A stretch of 64,000 bases of DNA from Achatina immaculata (taxonomy: Eukaryota > Mollusca > Gastropoda > Stylommatophora > Achatinidae), in assembly GCA_009760885.1 (NCBI GenBank), contig CM019693.1:42247433-42311432 (forward strand), given 5' to 3'. The position numbers were made by a program, and so were the translations under genes. Within the stretch, counting starts at the first letter, position 1. Each line of letters starts with the position of its first letter. Of the stretch, positions 1 to 10,608 are shown piece after piece. The notes beneath the pieces were generated by a model. That model was not told the DNA's origin, did not search any database, and was given only the letters and a program-made list of their open reading frames with translations.

Positions 1-1056
1 GTTAAGTCTGCACAAAGATCTAAATTTAGAGTTGTAGTTGTAGTATATGAGAAAAGATACGCTAGAATTTATCATTTGAATAATTTCCACCAGTATATAC
101 AACACACCATAAATGTTTTTGTATGGACCTACAAGGGTGAATGTTGGTACTATCAGCCCAGTTATTGTCATGATGATCTTGGGAGTGTTGCTGAGAACGT
201 ACAGCAGTGAGACCAGGGCGACTTGACGAACAACTTGGATCTCTTTCCGTCCTAGTCTGTTAGAGGCTGAACTCTGATCTTTAGTGATGTCTTTCTGTTT
301 GGTTGTCCAGATCTGGCCTTGTTGATCTTTTGAGTTTGTTGGGGGAGGCAAAAACGATTGATGGAATTTAGAAACTTGACGAAGACTATAAATCAAGATA
401 GAAAAACAAATAAAAACAAGAATCTGTGTGACGGGTATAAGAAAAACATTTTTCACTCCCCAAAGAATGTTCTTCACAATTTCTCTGTGTGGAGACAGCC
501 ATAATTTTAAGCGCGTCGTGTTTGTAGCTTTGTCCAGCTGCCATTTCATTTCCATGCTAGAAAGTACTGGTATATAACTAACTACTGATATTGCAGAAAA
601 TGCTGACATAATCCAGAATGATCTTTTCCTAGTGAATGCATCCTTAAAATACAGTGGTTTGAACACACAAAGACACCGGACAAGCGCCAGGAAAGATGTA
701 ATTAATATTACGTTTGTATATATTAAATTTCCAGTGTTGCCCAAAAATATGATGATTCCATACAAATCAATGTAAAAAAACAAAGAGTACTGAGTTTTAG
801 ACTCTAGTAGCCATATTTCTGTAGAAAATTGAAGGGCCAACAAGACAACAATGTAACAAAGATCAGAACAGGACAGGACAAGAAACGACGCTGTAACCCC
901 GTCCTTGACCCCCATGGCTATAAATGTTCGAACGTTTGTCAAGTTTCCAGCCAGGCCTAAAATTCCAATTATTAAACCGGACGCACACAAGATGTTCTGA
1001 CCGAGGTTATACTGTGCATCGGACAGCAAATCTTTGACCACGGCGGTTGAAGACAT
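1..1056 (-). CDS. Rhodopsin-like GPCR, copy A (C-terminal end cut by window edge)
   Basis: A seven-transmembrane receptor read from ATG at 1056 down to base 1. 352 codons are visible; by comparison with copy B (19595-20656) only the last Lys and the stop lie outside. The two copies align over 1056 bases with no indel and, by hand count, 35 substitutions (about 97% identity). About half are silent and none makes a stop, so this copy looks functional. Features are as in copy B: GN in TM1, SDL in TM2, VRC in place of DRY after TM3, long basic loop before TM6, NSSVSFLIYY in place of NPxxY. Changes include Arg for Lys near the C-terminus, Glu for Gly at residue 169 and Phe for Leu at 147. Single exon. 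Likely a plasma-membrane orphan receptor, perhaps chemosensory or peptide-binding; the ligand cannot be told from sequence. Confidence 0.85.
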   Translation of the reverse strand, partial: MSSTAVVKDLLSDAQYNLGQNILCASGLIIGILGLAGNLTNVRTFIAMGVKDGVTASFLVLSCSDLCYIVVLLALQFSTEIWLLESKTQYSLFFYIDLYGIIIFLGNTGNLIYTNVILITSFLALVRCLCVFKPLYFKDAFTRKRSFWIMSAFSAISVVSYIPVLSSMEMKWQLDKATNTTRLKLWLSPHREIVKNILWGVKNVFLIPVTQILVFICFSILIYSLRQVSKFHQSFLPPPTNSKDQQGQIWTTKQKDITKDQSSASNRLGRKEIQVVRQVALVSLLYVLSNTPKIIMTITGLIVPTFTLVGPYKNIYGVLYILVEIIQMINSSVSFLIYYNYNSKFRSLCRLN

Positions 1057-1734
1057 TTCTTTCAGTCCAAATTTGTTAGAAAAGCTTCTTAATTGTTCTT
1101 AGACTTCCTCATCGCTAGAAATACTTCATGTATTAATGTGCTCTCTTTGTTTATGTGTTTATTTACATTTTTGCAACAGTGCAATTTTGTTTAGTGATTA
1201 CTCTTGTAATCTCTTATCTCGCAGAGGTCCTGTTTTCTGTTGCGTTTAAACTTTCTTCTTCTCTGATTTATTGTAGTCTTTACTACAGAGAGCTACATTC
1301 ACAGAATTTCTGAAGCGTTGAAGATCTTAATCTTTTTTTTTCCCGTGGCTGGGATATTTTTTTCTTATACCAACGATTATGCAAACTGGAGAAATACTGC
1401 AGGAAAGTTGATGTATTCTGTCTTGATGTTGATTGTTTCGTAAAGATACCTAGTGACCTATATCAAGCATGTCTTCACTAATTTCCAGACTAAATACTCA
1501 TTTCGCAGTTATTATCAGGTAACATCTGTACATCGGGTTCTTGGGAGGAACTATTCGTCAGTTGATCTCCAGATTAAATATACATTTCACAGAAACTGCA
1601 ACGAAAAAGTCAGCCTGTTGAGATCTTGGGATAAGAAAACGTATTATTGTCTAAGAAATGTTGAAATGGTGCGTCTGACTCAGATTAAGTGTAAATTTGA
1701 TACACGATTTTTTCGTCTTCGTTTCTAAAATGTG
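1057..1734. other. Upstream flank of GPCR copy A, non-coding
   Basis: AT-rich DNA 5' of the minus-strand GPCR, matched by 20657-22720 in copy B apart from the mariner inserted there. The TA dinucleotides at 1579-1582 mark the empty target of that mariner. A 91-codon frame at 1453-1728 is not kept in copy B and is not called a gene. Any GPCR promoter should lie here, but I see no motif I would defend. Confidence 0.6.
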
Positions 1735-2367
1735 TGGATAACTCATTTAAAACTCAGTTTATCCATAGTTTTATTTGACTATGTAACTCATGTAAAACTC
1801 AGCTTAGCTGCAGTTTTATTTGACTGTGTAACTCATGTAAAACTCAGCTTAGCTGCAGTTTTATTTGACTGTATAACTCATTGTAAAACTCACCTTATTT
1901 ATACTTTTATTTGACTGTATAACTCATTGTCAAATTCAGCTTATCTATAGTTTTATTTGACTGTATAACTCATGTAAAACTCAGTTTATCTATAGTTTTA
2001 TTTGACAGTATAACTCATGTAAAACTCATCTTAGCTGCAGTTTTATTTGACTGTAGAACGCATGTAAAATTCAGCTTAGTTGCAGTTTTATTTGACCGTA
2101 TAACGCATGTAAAACTTAGCTTATTTATAGTTTTATTTGACTGTAGAACTCATGTAAATCTCAGGATAACTATAGTTTTATTTGACTGTAGAACTCATGT
2201 AAATCTCAGGATAACTATAGTTTTATTTGACTGTATAACGCATGTAAAACGCAGCTTATCTATAGTTTTATTTGACTGTAGAACTCATGTAAATCTCAGG
2301 ATAACTATAGTTTTATTTGACTGTATAACGCATGTAAAACGCAGCTTATCTATAGTTTTATTTGATT
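1735..2367. repeat. 45-bp minisatellite, copy A (about 14 units)
   Basis: Direct repeat of about 45 bp with core AACTCATGTAAAACTCAGC followed by TTATCTATAGTTTTATTTGA. Units differ by point changes and 1-bp indels. The same array occurs in copy B (22722-22805 and 25431-26100), split there by a LINE. Short frames across it are repeat artefacts. Confidence 0.9.
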
Positions 2368-3739
2368 GTTCCTATCATTATTAGCCTGGCCATTCTTGAA
2401 TAATGGCTACACACGAGAAACTTACTGGCTAAAAAATGTGATTAATCCGTAACCCGAAGTTCCCCGTCCCTTTCTCTCTAACTTATAAAACATTTGATTC
2501 TTTTATGTACGTCTTCTTCTTCTTCTTTTTAAGAAAACGCCATTGACATACATTATATCTGTGAAATATGTCAAGTCTGAGGAGAACTGTATGTCAAGGG
2601 TTAATCTGAACAAGTCGATACCCACATTCTATTTGCACAATCATTTTTACGGCATGTTACAAGCAAAATCTTTCAACTATTTTCACGAACAGACAAATTA
2701 AAGCAGGGTCGTTTTATTTGATCTATCATCTTATCTCCATTTCCCGCCCACACAATTTGAAGGTAAGCATTAAAAACGGCATGTTAAGCACATTAAATAT
2801 TAATCATTGCACCCAGAATCGATTATAACACAACAATCTAAAGAATAAGATTAAGAGATGAGACTTAATGTAAAGGTCTAGTGTCTTCTAACTAGACATT
2901 ATTTTTTTCAGTAATTTCTCGCTCTTACTATCAGCTATAACAGGTTCAGTATTAAGACATGAAATGTAATTGAGTTGTCTATCTTGAAACGAACCCAGAT
3001 TCATACAGTCGCATGCCCAACATCACAAGACCAGGATAAAGAGAAAACGTTTTTTTAATCCATGTAGTCGATTACAATCGGAATATTCGTATGGAATAGG
3101 AATAGTAAGTGTCTGATAGCGGTTGTATCGATTCTAACAAATGAGCTTTAATGATACGGAATTTCCAAATTGGTACGTAATATTTCGTATTGTGCTAGTA
3201 ATTTTGAATATCAATAATTCGACACAACTTCTTTGTAATGGAAACTTATTTTGCCACTTTTCGCCTAAAGAGGTAGCTTGTTACGCATGAAGATATCAAC
3301 TGTTGTAGGTTTTGCTACCTTATTGGTAGCTATTCTCTTACCAATGTTGGCATAACCGCTCACAGTAACAGCAAGCAATGTCTGTGTTGTAAGATCCAGT
3401 TTTTCTATCACTCTTGCATCTTTTAACTTCAAGTTTGGCCCTCATTTCCTACTCAAATGATGCTGTTCCCTTGCGCAGTTGCCCTCCACATGACTCGGTC
3501 TTTTACAAGTTCTTCCCGGGCCTCGTAGCTGATAGATAAATCTCAGATTAATGACTTACACAAATCTTCTTTGTGTCTCAGTTTAGCTCAACCACGTGAC
3601 CTCCTTCCCATCATAGGAAGAGCAAAATAAACTCACCAAATATGTGTATACACCCACACAGAAACTCACACACAGTTTAAGAGAGGTAACTCTTCCTGTA
3701 ACTGACGATTGTTTTTATATGTTATGTCCCTTAATCTAT
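2368..3739. other. Unique non-coding DNA, duplicated in copy B
   Basis: Collinear with 26101-27895. No frame is shared by the two copies. The copy B version carries a LINE fragment (27084-27497); the empty site here is near 3331-3342. Nothing gene-like is seen. Confidence 0.75.
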
Positions 3740-3752
3740 ATTTCCAAGTATG
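3740..3752. repeat. Target-site duplication of the Penelope-like insertion (left)
   Basis: ATTTCCAAGTATG here is repeated exactly at 6335-6347 and occurs once at the empty site in copy B (27896-27908), which proves insertion of the DNA in between. Confidence 0.9.
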
Positions 3753-4326
3753 ACAATAATTAGTGTATAAGTATACAACTATACACGAAGCACTGCAGTA
3801 AAGCTGTGATACCAGAATGTATAAAATCGGAAAAAAGTAGGAGCAGCTTTATTACTTAACGATTACAAAGTTGTGACGTTTCGGCGTGAGCCTTAATCAT
3901 ACAAAAACATACAGGACGAAGAAATAGAGAGAGGAGATAAAGTATAGATTCACATGAATACTGTTTTAAAAAAAAAATTTTTTTAAAGGAGTACTTAGCT
4001 GTAAATTGCAAGGTGTGGCTTGTCCGGCGGTGTGTGTCAGGAATGGATCTGGTAGGACGTGGAAATTATTTAAATTTAGACCTGTGACATGTGGTCGGTG
4101 GGTTGTAACTGGGGGTGGTGGATGGGGAACCGAGAAGGGGAGAGAGAGTGACGCACTACTGGCCTAGCTAGGAGAATTTGAAACAGGTGATTGGGGAAGA
4201 GGGATTGCAGAGAAGAGGGGTTGCAGAGAAAATAGCGGGGTTGCAGAGTGATGCTGTGAAGAAGTTTGAAAAGTAAGAAGGGGTGGATTTAGTGGAGAGG
4301 TACTATAATGATTGAAGAAGATGATG

Positions 4327-4984
4327 TTACGTGTAACTAAACAGCAAGTTTAACCTATGTGGCTCCAGCGTCCCATAATTTTGAATGCAGCGGTTCTCAA
4401 GTGCCAGGCGGCTTGTGTCATCTGCGTGACATTGTTTAATGGCTGTTACCAGAAAATCAGATTTGCCTCTGTGGTTGGGGCCATTGAAATGATTTGGGAC
4501 TGGTTTCGTAGCATGCTGGGCGATGTCGTACAGATATTTGTGCATGCGGTCCCCTAATCTGAGGCCAGTCTCACTGATATATCCTGCATCTTTTGAAAAC
4601 GATGACATATATCACATTTCGCGACTCGCATATGAATCCCTCATGAAGAGTGAGGATAGTTTTGGGAAAGGTGATTGTTTTCGTTTCCCAAACTACAGGG
4701 CAGGTAACGCAGCGGGGGCGGTTACATTTTCTGGTGCCAACATATGTAAGGCTCTGCTTCAAGTGGCTGTGGACGAGGATGTCCTTAAGGTTTGGCTCAC
4801 GTTTGTATGCTAATAGGGGTGGATCATAGAAAATGTCACGAGTGTCGGAGTCGAGTTGGATTATCGGCAGATGACGATAAAGAATTTTCTTAACCATCTG
4901 ACCGTGCGGGTGGAAAGGCAGTACTAACTTAACTCTGTCAGATGGAGTAACAGGCTTTTTCCTGAATACTTCTTTGCGGCTCAT
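4327..4984 (-). pseudogene. Penelope-like RT C-terminus and GIY-YIG endonuclease, left arm
   Basis: Two overlapping minus-strand frames make one broken protein. Frame one (4571-4984) runs from SRKEVFRKKP through the Cys motif KCNRPRCVTC to VIYVIVFKRC. Frame two (4327-4608) continues with GYISETGLRLGDR, then KPVPNHFN, the conserved H-R-K-S-D-F stretch, a Glu in ALENRC and the terminal GTLEPHRLN. The shift falls just before the second half of the GIY-YIG motif, as in the right arm. Here the second Gly of the endonuclease core is Ser (YISETG rather than YIGETG), a further defect. It has no start codon of its own because of 5' truncation. Confidence 0.82.
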
Positions 4985-5073
4985 TAGTTGGATACGGTTG
5001 AAGGCTTTACGAAGGAAAGAACTCTATCCCATATTCCCAACTCCTCCGTCTTCGCAGCATATGTCAGGATAAT

Positions 5074-5830
5074 TTGGACTTTATAGACCAGTCCAACAAG
5101 TTATTAGAATTTTTCCGTCATCGCCACTACCCAGAAAGGGTCCTTCGTAAAGCCTTCAACCGTATCCAACTAGTGAGCCGCAAAGAAGTATTCAGGAAAA
5201 AGCCTGTTATTCCATCTGACAGAGTTAAGTTAGTACTGCCTTTCCACCCGCACGGTCAGATGGTTAAAAAAATTATTTATCGTCATCTGCCGATAATCCA
5301 ACTCGACTCCGACACTCGTGACATTTTCTATGATCCACCCCTATTAGCATACAAACGTGAGCCAAACCTTAAGGACATCATCGTCTACAGCCACTTGAAG
5401 CAGAGCCTTACATATGTTGGCACCAGAAAATGTAACCGCCCCCGCTGCGTTACCTGCCCTGTAGTTTGGGAAACGAAAACAATCACCTTTCCCAAAACTA
5501 TCCTCACTCTTCATGAGGGATTCACATGCGAGTCCCGAAATGTGATATATGTCATCGTTTGCAAAAGATGCAGGATATATCGGTGAGACTGGTTTCAGAT
5601 TAGGGGACCGCATGCAAAAACATCTGTACGACATCGCCCAGCATGCTACGAAACCAGTCCCAAATCATTTCAATGGCCCCAACCACAGAGGCAAATCTGA
5701 TTTTCTGGTAACAGCCATTAAACAATGTCACGCAGATGACACAAGCCGCCTGGCACTTGAGAACCGCTGCATTCAAAATTATGGGACGTTGGAACCACAT
5801 GGGTTAAACTCGCTGTTTAGTTACACGTAA
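5074..5830 (+). pseudogene. Penelope-like RT C-terminus and GIY-YIG endonuclease, right arm
   Basis: The first frame (open from about 5074 to 5586) carries the thumb-like end of the RT (FIDQSNKLLEFFRHRHYPE), the Cys motif KCNRPRCVTC and VIYVIVCKRC. The second frame (5549-5830) resumes with GYIGETGFRLGDR and keeps the His, Lys/Ser/Asp, Glu and terminal GTLEPHGLN elements of a Penelope GIY-YIG nuclease. One frameshift separates the frames and the same shift is present in the left arm. The nuclease would nick target DNA to prime reverse transcription. The element is a 5'-truncated remnant; a short stretch further upstream (5016-5073) also reads like RT but with a stop. Confidence 0.85.
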
Positions 5831-6248
5831 CATCATCTTCTTCAATCATTATAGTACCTCTCCACTAAATCCACCCCTTCTTACTTTTCAAACTTCCTCA
5901 CAGCATCACTCTGCAACCCCGCTATTTTCTCTGCAACCCCTCTTCTCTGCAATCCCTCTTCCCCAATCACCTGTTTCAATTTCTCCTAGCTAGGCCAGTA
6001 GTGCGTCACTCTCTCTCCCCTTCTCGGTTCCCCATCCACCACCCCCAGTTACAACCCACCGACCACATGTCACAGGTCTAAATTTAAATAATTTCCACGT
6101 CCTACCAGATCCATTCCTGACACACACCGCCGGACAAGCCACACCTTGCAATTTACAGCTAAGTACTCCTTTAAAAAAATTTTTTTTAACAGTATTCATG
6201 TGAATCTATACTTTATCTCCTCTCTCTATTTCTTCGTCCTGTATGTTT

Positions 6249-6282
6249 TTGTATGATTAAGGCTCACGCCGAAACGTCACAA
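6249..6282 (+). ncRNA. Degenerate hammerhead-ribozyme-like motif in the Penelope 3' region
   Basis: TGATTA (6254-6259), a GGC/GCC hairpin with loop TCAC (6261-6270), GAAAC (6271-6275) and GTC (6276-6278) lie in hammerhead order, flanked by TTGT (6249-6252) and ACAA (6279-6282) that can pair as stem I. Penelope-like elements are known to carry hammerheads with very short stem III. Two core positions are off: A where C3 is expected and T where the catalytic G8 is expected. It is therefore probably an inactive relic. The inverted copy is at 3871-3904. Confidence 0.4.
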
Positions 6283-6334
6283 CTTTGTAATCGTTAAGTA
6301 ATAAAGCTGCTCCTACTTTTTTCCGATTTTATAC

Positions 6335-6347
6335 ATTTCCAAGTATG
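6335..6347. repeat. Target-site duplication of the Penelope-like insertion (right)
   Basis: Exact copy of 3740-3752. Confidence 0.9.
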
Positions 6348-7344
6348 CTGCGTTATTAACAATATGCGTTCTGAGTGTTTGTTCAAATTTATACTGGTAT
6401 GATTTAATAACTTCTATACTTTTTTACAGCTTCTGCCCATCCATCATAAAGAAACATCTAGTAACTCACACTACAATGTCTATATTCAGTTCAAGAATAA
6501 AAGATTCAATTTACTTGGAGCTCAAGTTTAAAATGATTCATCTTAGTACACACAGCCTATGTAACCTTCAATTGGACGGAATTCGCTTACATCTGTTCAT
6601 ATTAAAACATACATGGTTGTTTGTTATGAAATACCCATGCAGCTATCAGCATGTGTCTTCTTTTGATAGATTTGTTTAAAGTAAGTATTGTGCTTTTGAG
6701 AAAGTACGAGGAAAAACGCTACTTTTAACACACGAAGAAAAGAAAAGAAAGATTTGAAGGGGGAACAAGCATGGGCGAGGCTTTTAATACAAGAAATAAA
6801 AATATGTATGACATACTTGTAAGACATTTCAATAGACCTTTGTTCACTAGAGCGCTCTGGATAGACTACATGAAAACCTAATACATGGAACAGATCCAGG
6901 AGCAGTGGAAGCAACAGTACACCCTGATAAATATACCTGACAAATACACTCTGACAAGTAAACTTCAGATTCTTAGAATCGAGTTGTTTTTGTGTCTCAG
7001 CTTTTTTTACAAATTTTCTTTATCCATCAAAAGTACTACAAGTATTAAAACAAGTGAAGGGTGGAGCGTGATAAGAAGTGCTGTGAATCCGAGATTGAAA
7101 TTAACAGGAAAAAAATGAGAACCGAAATCATCAGGAAGCAAGACTGTCTAAGCAGAGCAGATCGGGCCAGCTCCCTATCCTACTTCTTCCTGGTGCTGGT
7201 GTTGGTGGTAGGCTGGTATGCTTATCCAGGTAGACTAACATGCTAGGGCTCGCCTGATCTCCATGGTGGTGGACTCTAAATAGAAGCTAGTTTCTTTTGT
7301 CCGTTGTGAACCTTCATGAAACCCATCAAAGCTGACTCTCAAGC
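6348..7344. other. Unique non-coding DNA, duplicated in copy B
   Basis: Collinear with 27909-28880. Short frames such as 6476-6679 and 7061-7246 have partial counterparts in copy B, but with indels and altered starts and ends, so I do not call them genes. Confidence 0.6.
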
Positions 7345-7615
7345 TGCGCTACTCCTATTCTTTGACTCATTTCAGCGTGAGCTGGGAGGAACAAAGTCCC
7401 AGAGTGACAGCTGTGCTACTACTGTTCTTTGACTCATTTCAGTGTGAGCTGGGAGGAACAAAGTTCCAGAGTGACAGCTGTGCTACTACTCTTCTTTGAC
7501 TCATTTCAGTGTGAGCTGGGGGGAACAAAGCTCCAGAGTGACAGCTGTGCTACTACTGTTCTTTGACTCATTTCAGTGTGAGCTGGGAGGAACAAAGTTC
7601 CAGATTGACAGCTGC
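7345..7615. repeat. 67-bp minisatellite with AP-1-like motif, copy A (4 units)
   Basis: Four direct units of exactly 67 bp. Each has TGACTCA (at 7363, 7430, 7497, 7564) followed by TTTCAG and GAGCTGGGAGGAACAAAG. TGACTCA is the consensus AP-1/bZIP site. Copy B has 16 units. Confidence 0.92.
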
Positions 7616-8159
7616 ACTTCAGTCTAGATTGCTCTAGAGACTGGCTGGATTTAGTCGCTGTGTACAATACAGGCGCAGTTGTGTTATCATCTACATGTCC
7701 ATCTGATGATACTGGGATGTGACCTTTTGATCAGCACATACTTGTCTGAAGGCAGAGACCAACGACCTGGTCGCTGGATCAAGGCAACAAAGCTGACCTT
7801 GAGCTTGATCTTCTCTTCCTGGTACTCACAGACAATAGTGTTGTTACAGCATGAGAGAAAGAAAGAGAGAGATAGAGATAAAGAGAAGAGAAGAAAGAGA
7901 AAGAGAGAGAGAGAGAAAGGATCATATTCGCGCTGTCATACAGCATGTAAAGAATTATGATACTGCAGACGACTGGGACTATTATGACCTAAATTCTTGT
8001 GTACACTCCAAGGAATCAGGCGGACTATCTGAGGTTAAATAAATGTAAAGGTAATCCTGTCATGCCTTAGATGCACATAGGGATGTGGTGTTAGTGCCCA
8101 TATTTTCCTTGACCTGTCAGCACACTAGAGGGTGATATGGTCATTATCACCCTTAGCAA
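7616..8159. other. Non-coding spacer with GA-rich tract
   Basis: Matches 29966-30530 of copy B. 7850-7919 is a purine (GAAA/GA)n tract. The frames over it are low complexity. Confidence 0.65.
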
Positions 8160-8179
8160 GAAAAATAACCCTCAGCAAA

Positions 8180-8405
8180 TCTGAAACATTTCACCAAGTT
8201 TAAAACATTTCACCAAGTCTGAAACATTTCACCAAGTATAAAACATTTCACCAAGTCTAAAACATTTCACCAAGTCTAAAATATTTCACCAAGTTTAAAA
8301 CATTTCACCAAGTTTAAAACATTTCACCAAGTCTGAAACATTTCACCAAGTCTAAAACATTTCACCAAGTCTAAAACATTTCACCAAGTCTGAAACATTT
8401 CAAAT
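8180..8405. repeat. 19-bp minisatellite, copy A
   Basis: About 12 units of AACATTTCACCAAGTCTAA with A/G and T/C variants. The same array is at 30535-30797, 32955-33218 and 34959-35220. Confidence 0.92.
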
Positions 8406-8714
8406 AAAAACATCACGGTTTATTTTTGTTTGGCATTGTCAAGTGATTTCTTTTTGGTGTTCAAGTTACGCTATACACATCCATCCATCCATCCATCCAT
8501 CCATGGTTTCTTTCGACTTAGAAAACTGTTATAAAACAATCAGATGTTAGTTGTGAGGTTATCCATGCATATATCGATACATACATGCGCACCTACATAC
8601 ATATTTACGTGCATACATGTAAATACATACACAAACTCACACACACACACATATATATATATTATACATACATGCATATATATAACATATTTATACATAT
8701 GTTCATATGACGGT
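8406..8714. repeat. Simple-sequence DNA: (ATCC)n and CATA/TA-rich tract
   Basis: (ATCC)n at about 8480-8504, then an alternating purine-pyrimidine stretch rich in ACATAC and (AC)n/(AT)n to about 8705. The order is shared with copy B at 30800-31140. Confidence 0.8.
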
Positions 8715-8820
8715 CACTAACAAATGATGTAGACTTACCTGTAGCACGGAACTAACAAATGATTAAGATTTACTTGTAGCATGTAACTAACAAATGATTT
8801 AAACTTACCTGTAGCACGTA
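8715..8820. repeat. 35-bp repeat with splice-donor-like motif, copy A (3 units)
   Basis: Units of ACTAACAAATGATGTAGACT followed by TACCTGTAGCACGTA. On the minus strand a unit reads CAG/GTAAGT, a perfect 5' splice consensus; one of the three units here is degenerate. Expanded copies are at 31148, 33559 and 35563. Confidence 0.8.
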
Positions 8821-9428
8821 CAGAAATGGCGAGTTTTGAATATCTTGGATCACTGCTAACTAATAATGGAGATACAATGAGGGAAATTAAAAGGAGGAAA
8901 TATATCCTCTTCAGAAAGTAAAACAACCAAATAATCTGTGGAGAGGAACAAACAGAACCACAAAAATAAGATTTTTAAGGGCATGCATCTTTCCCATCGC
9001 AACATATGCATGTGAGACCTGGACACTTAACAAAACAACTGAGAAACACATAAATGCCTTTGAATGTAAATGTTACAGAAGAATTCTTCAAATACTATGG
9101 ACGCAAAAAAGAACAAATATATCCATACTACAAGAACTTAATACTGAAGAAGGCTGGCTAGTAAAGAGGATTAAAGAGAGAAAACGTAAATATTTTGGAC
9201 ACCTTAAACGTCATGATAATCTATAGAAAAATGTCTTGGAAGGGTATATAGTGTAAAAACGATAGAGAGGAAGACCAAGGCGAAGATGGCTGCAAGACAT
9301 CATTGATTATCTGCAAATGAATGCATCAGCAGCAGGCCATCTTGCTCACAACCGAGAGGCCTACAGGAGAGCTGTTAGGGAGGCAAAGTTCCGCAAGGAA
9401 CATGCAAATGAATAAAAGAATGAATGAA
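8821..9428 (+). pseudogene. RTE-like LINE family 2, 3' fragment
   Basis: 5'-truncated C-terminal end of a LINE ORF, starting at SFEYLGSLLTNNGDTMREIKRR, a peptide shared with 23351-23536 and 59355-59915. It is full of stops and shifts. The nucleotide end (GGAACATGCAAATGAATAAA) and (GAATGAAT)n tail match the 3' ends at 22806 and 58906 in reverse. It sits exactly at the end of the 35-bp array, where copy B instead has a mariner fossil. Confidence 0.8.
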
Positions 9429-9513
9429 TGATATTCTGGTTACCTTTTTTGTGGGTGTTTTATTGCCTTATATAGTCTAGTTACTTTTTGTGGTGTATGT
9501 TTTTACTTTATAT
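9429..9513. repeat. TATTCTAGTTAC minisatellite, left part
   Basis: First units of the irregular 40-50-bp array that continues at 10609-11330, split by the inserted (TTC)n element. 9502-9513 (TTTACTTTATAT) is its left target duplication. Confidence 0.85.
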
Positions 9514-10608
9514 CTTCTTCTTCTTCTTCGTTTGCTTCTACCATCAAGATCGCCCCGTGATCCTACTGAATTTACCTCTGTGGTTCTCACGATAATCTAA
9601 TTTAGAATGGAGGTCAGTGCATCTTCGGGGTTGGGCCTATATTCTCGGTGTGTCACAGAAGCAGCTTTGCGTGACATTGTGGTTTTCATTGCACCAATTT
9701 AATCTAGTGTTAAGCTTTCCCACCGGAAAACCTCGACGTGGTTTGGATGTAAGTATATCCCCGCCGGGTGAGAGGTGGTTGCCCATCTAGTCCAGAGTTG
9801 GACTTTCTAACAGGAAAACCTCAGCGTAATTTGGATATGTATATACCCCCGTAAAGTGAGAGGTGGTTGCTTATCTAGACTGCACTGATCCAGTGTCTCT
9901 GACTTCAGCATTTTGTGGTCGTGGCCGTTACCCTTCCTGGTGGCGACAAGGACGGAGGTTTTGTCTAAGAGGAGGAATCCTCACCACTAGTGAGTTTCAC
10001 CCCTGGGTCAAGCCGGTTTAGGCGTATTATCCCAGTATGGGTATATATAGGACATGACCGACCTCTAGAGCGGAGGTACCGTGATATGCGTAGCCATCAA
10101 GTTTCACCCCTAGGTTAAGCCGGTTTAGACATATTGTCCCAGTATGTGTATATAGGACGTCATCTGACTCTAGGACAGAGGTGCCGTGGTATGAGTAGCC
10201 CTCACCGCGAGTCTACTGGCCATATCGATTATCTTCACTTAATCCTTTCTATCACCTTTTCCACAGCGGCGCAGCGCGCCAACCCTAATCGCATTTTTCT
10301 TCATTGTCCGGGAGGAATTTCACCCCCCTCCCCCCGCGGCAGCCGAAGAATCTCGCCAGCAGAGTCTTAGGTTAACCCCTAGGTTAAGCTGGTTCGGCAT
10401 TGAGCCAGTATAGGACGTGGCCGGCCTCTAGAGCAGATAAACTGTGATATGAGTAGCCCTGACCACAAAACTACAGACTACTTCACTAAATCCTTTCCGT
10501 CACATTTTCCATGGCGGTGCCGCAGGGCAACCCTAATCGCATTTTTCTTCATTGTCCGGGAGAAGCTTCACCCCACGCACGGCAGCTGAAGAATCTTGCC
10601 AGCAGCGG
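9514..10608 (-). mobile_element. (TTC)n-headed non-coding retroposon-like element, copy 1
   Basis: 1095 bp between two copies of TTTACTTTATAT (9502-9513 and 10609-10620). It begins with (TTC)n then GTTTGCTTCTACCA and ends with GCCAGCAGCGG. Read on the minus strand it would be a retroposon with a (GAA)n tail. Inside are degenerate copies of an 88-bp unit (GTTGGACTTTCT, ACCTCGACGTG) and a 106-bp unit (AAGCCGGTTTAGGC, GACCTCTAGAGCGGAGGT). This copy is the most diverged and lacks some internal units. No conserved ORF. Strand is inferred from the tail. Confidence 0.75.

Larger units (their letters stand above)
3753..6334 (+). mobile_element. Penelope-like retroelement, 5'-truncated inverted dimer
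   Basis: A 2582-bp insertion bounded by a 13-bp target duplication and absent from copy B. It consists of two inverted arms (about 3819-5015 and 5142-6334) around a short asymmetric centre (5016-5141) that belongs to the 5' part of the right arm. Both arms encode the C-terminal part of the same protein: end of the reverse transcriptase, a Cys-rich motif, then a GIY-YIG endonuclease, the arrangement that defines Penelope-like elements. Partial inverted copies at the 5' end are known for this class. Bases 3753-3818 lie outside the inverted repeat. The core reverse transcriptase palm is missing, so the insertion cannot move itself. Confidence 0.88.
3819..6334. repeat. About 1.2-kb inverted repeat (arms of the Penelope-like dimer)
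   Basis: Left arm 3819-5015 is the reverse complement of right arm 5142-6334, with a 126-bp spacer. The arms differ by scattered substitutions and a few single-base indels. They could fold into a long hairpin if transcribed through. Confidence 0.9.

Noticed and set aside
1453..1728. 91-codon frame upstream of GPCR copy A
   Set aside because: Not conserved in copy B, where the same stretch is altered and split by a mariner.
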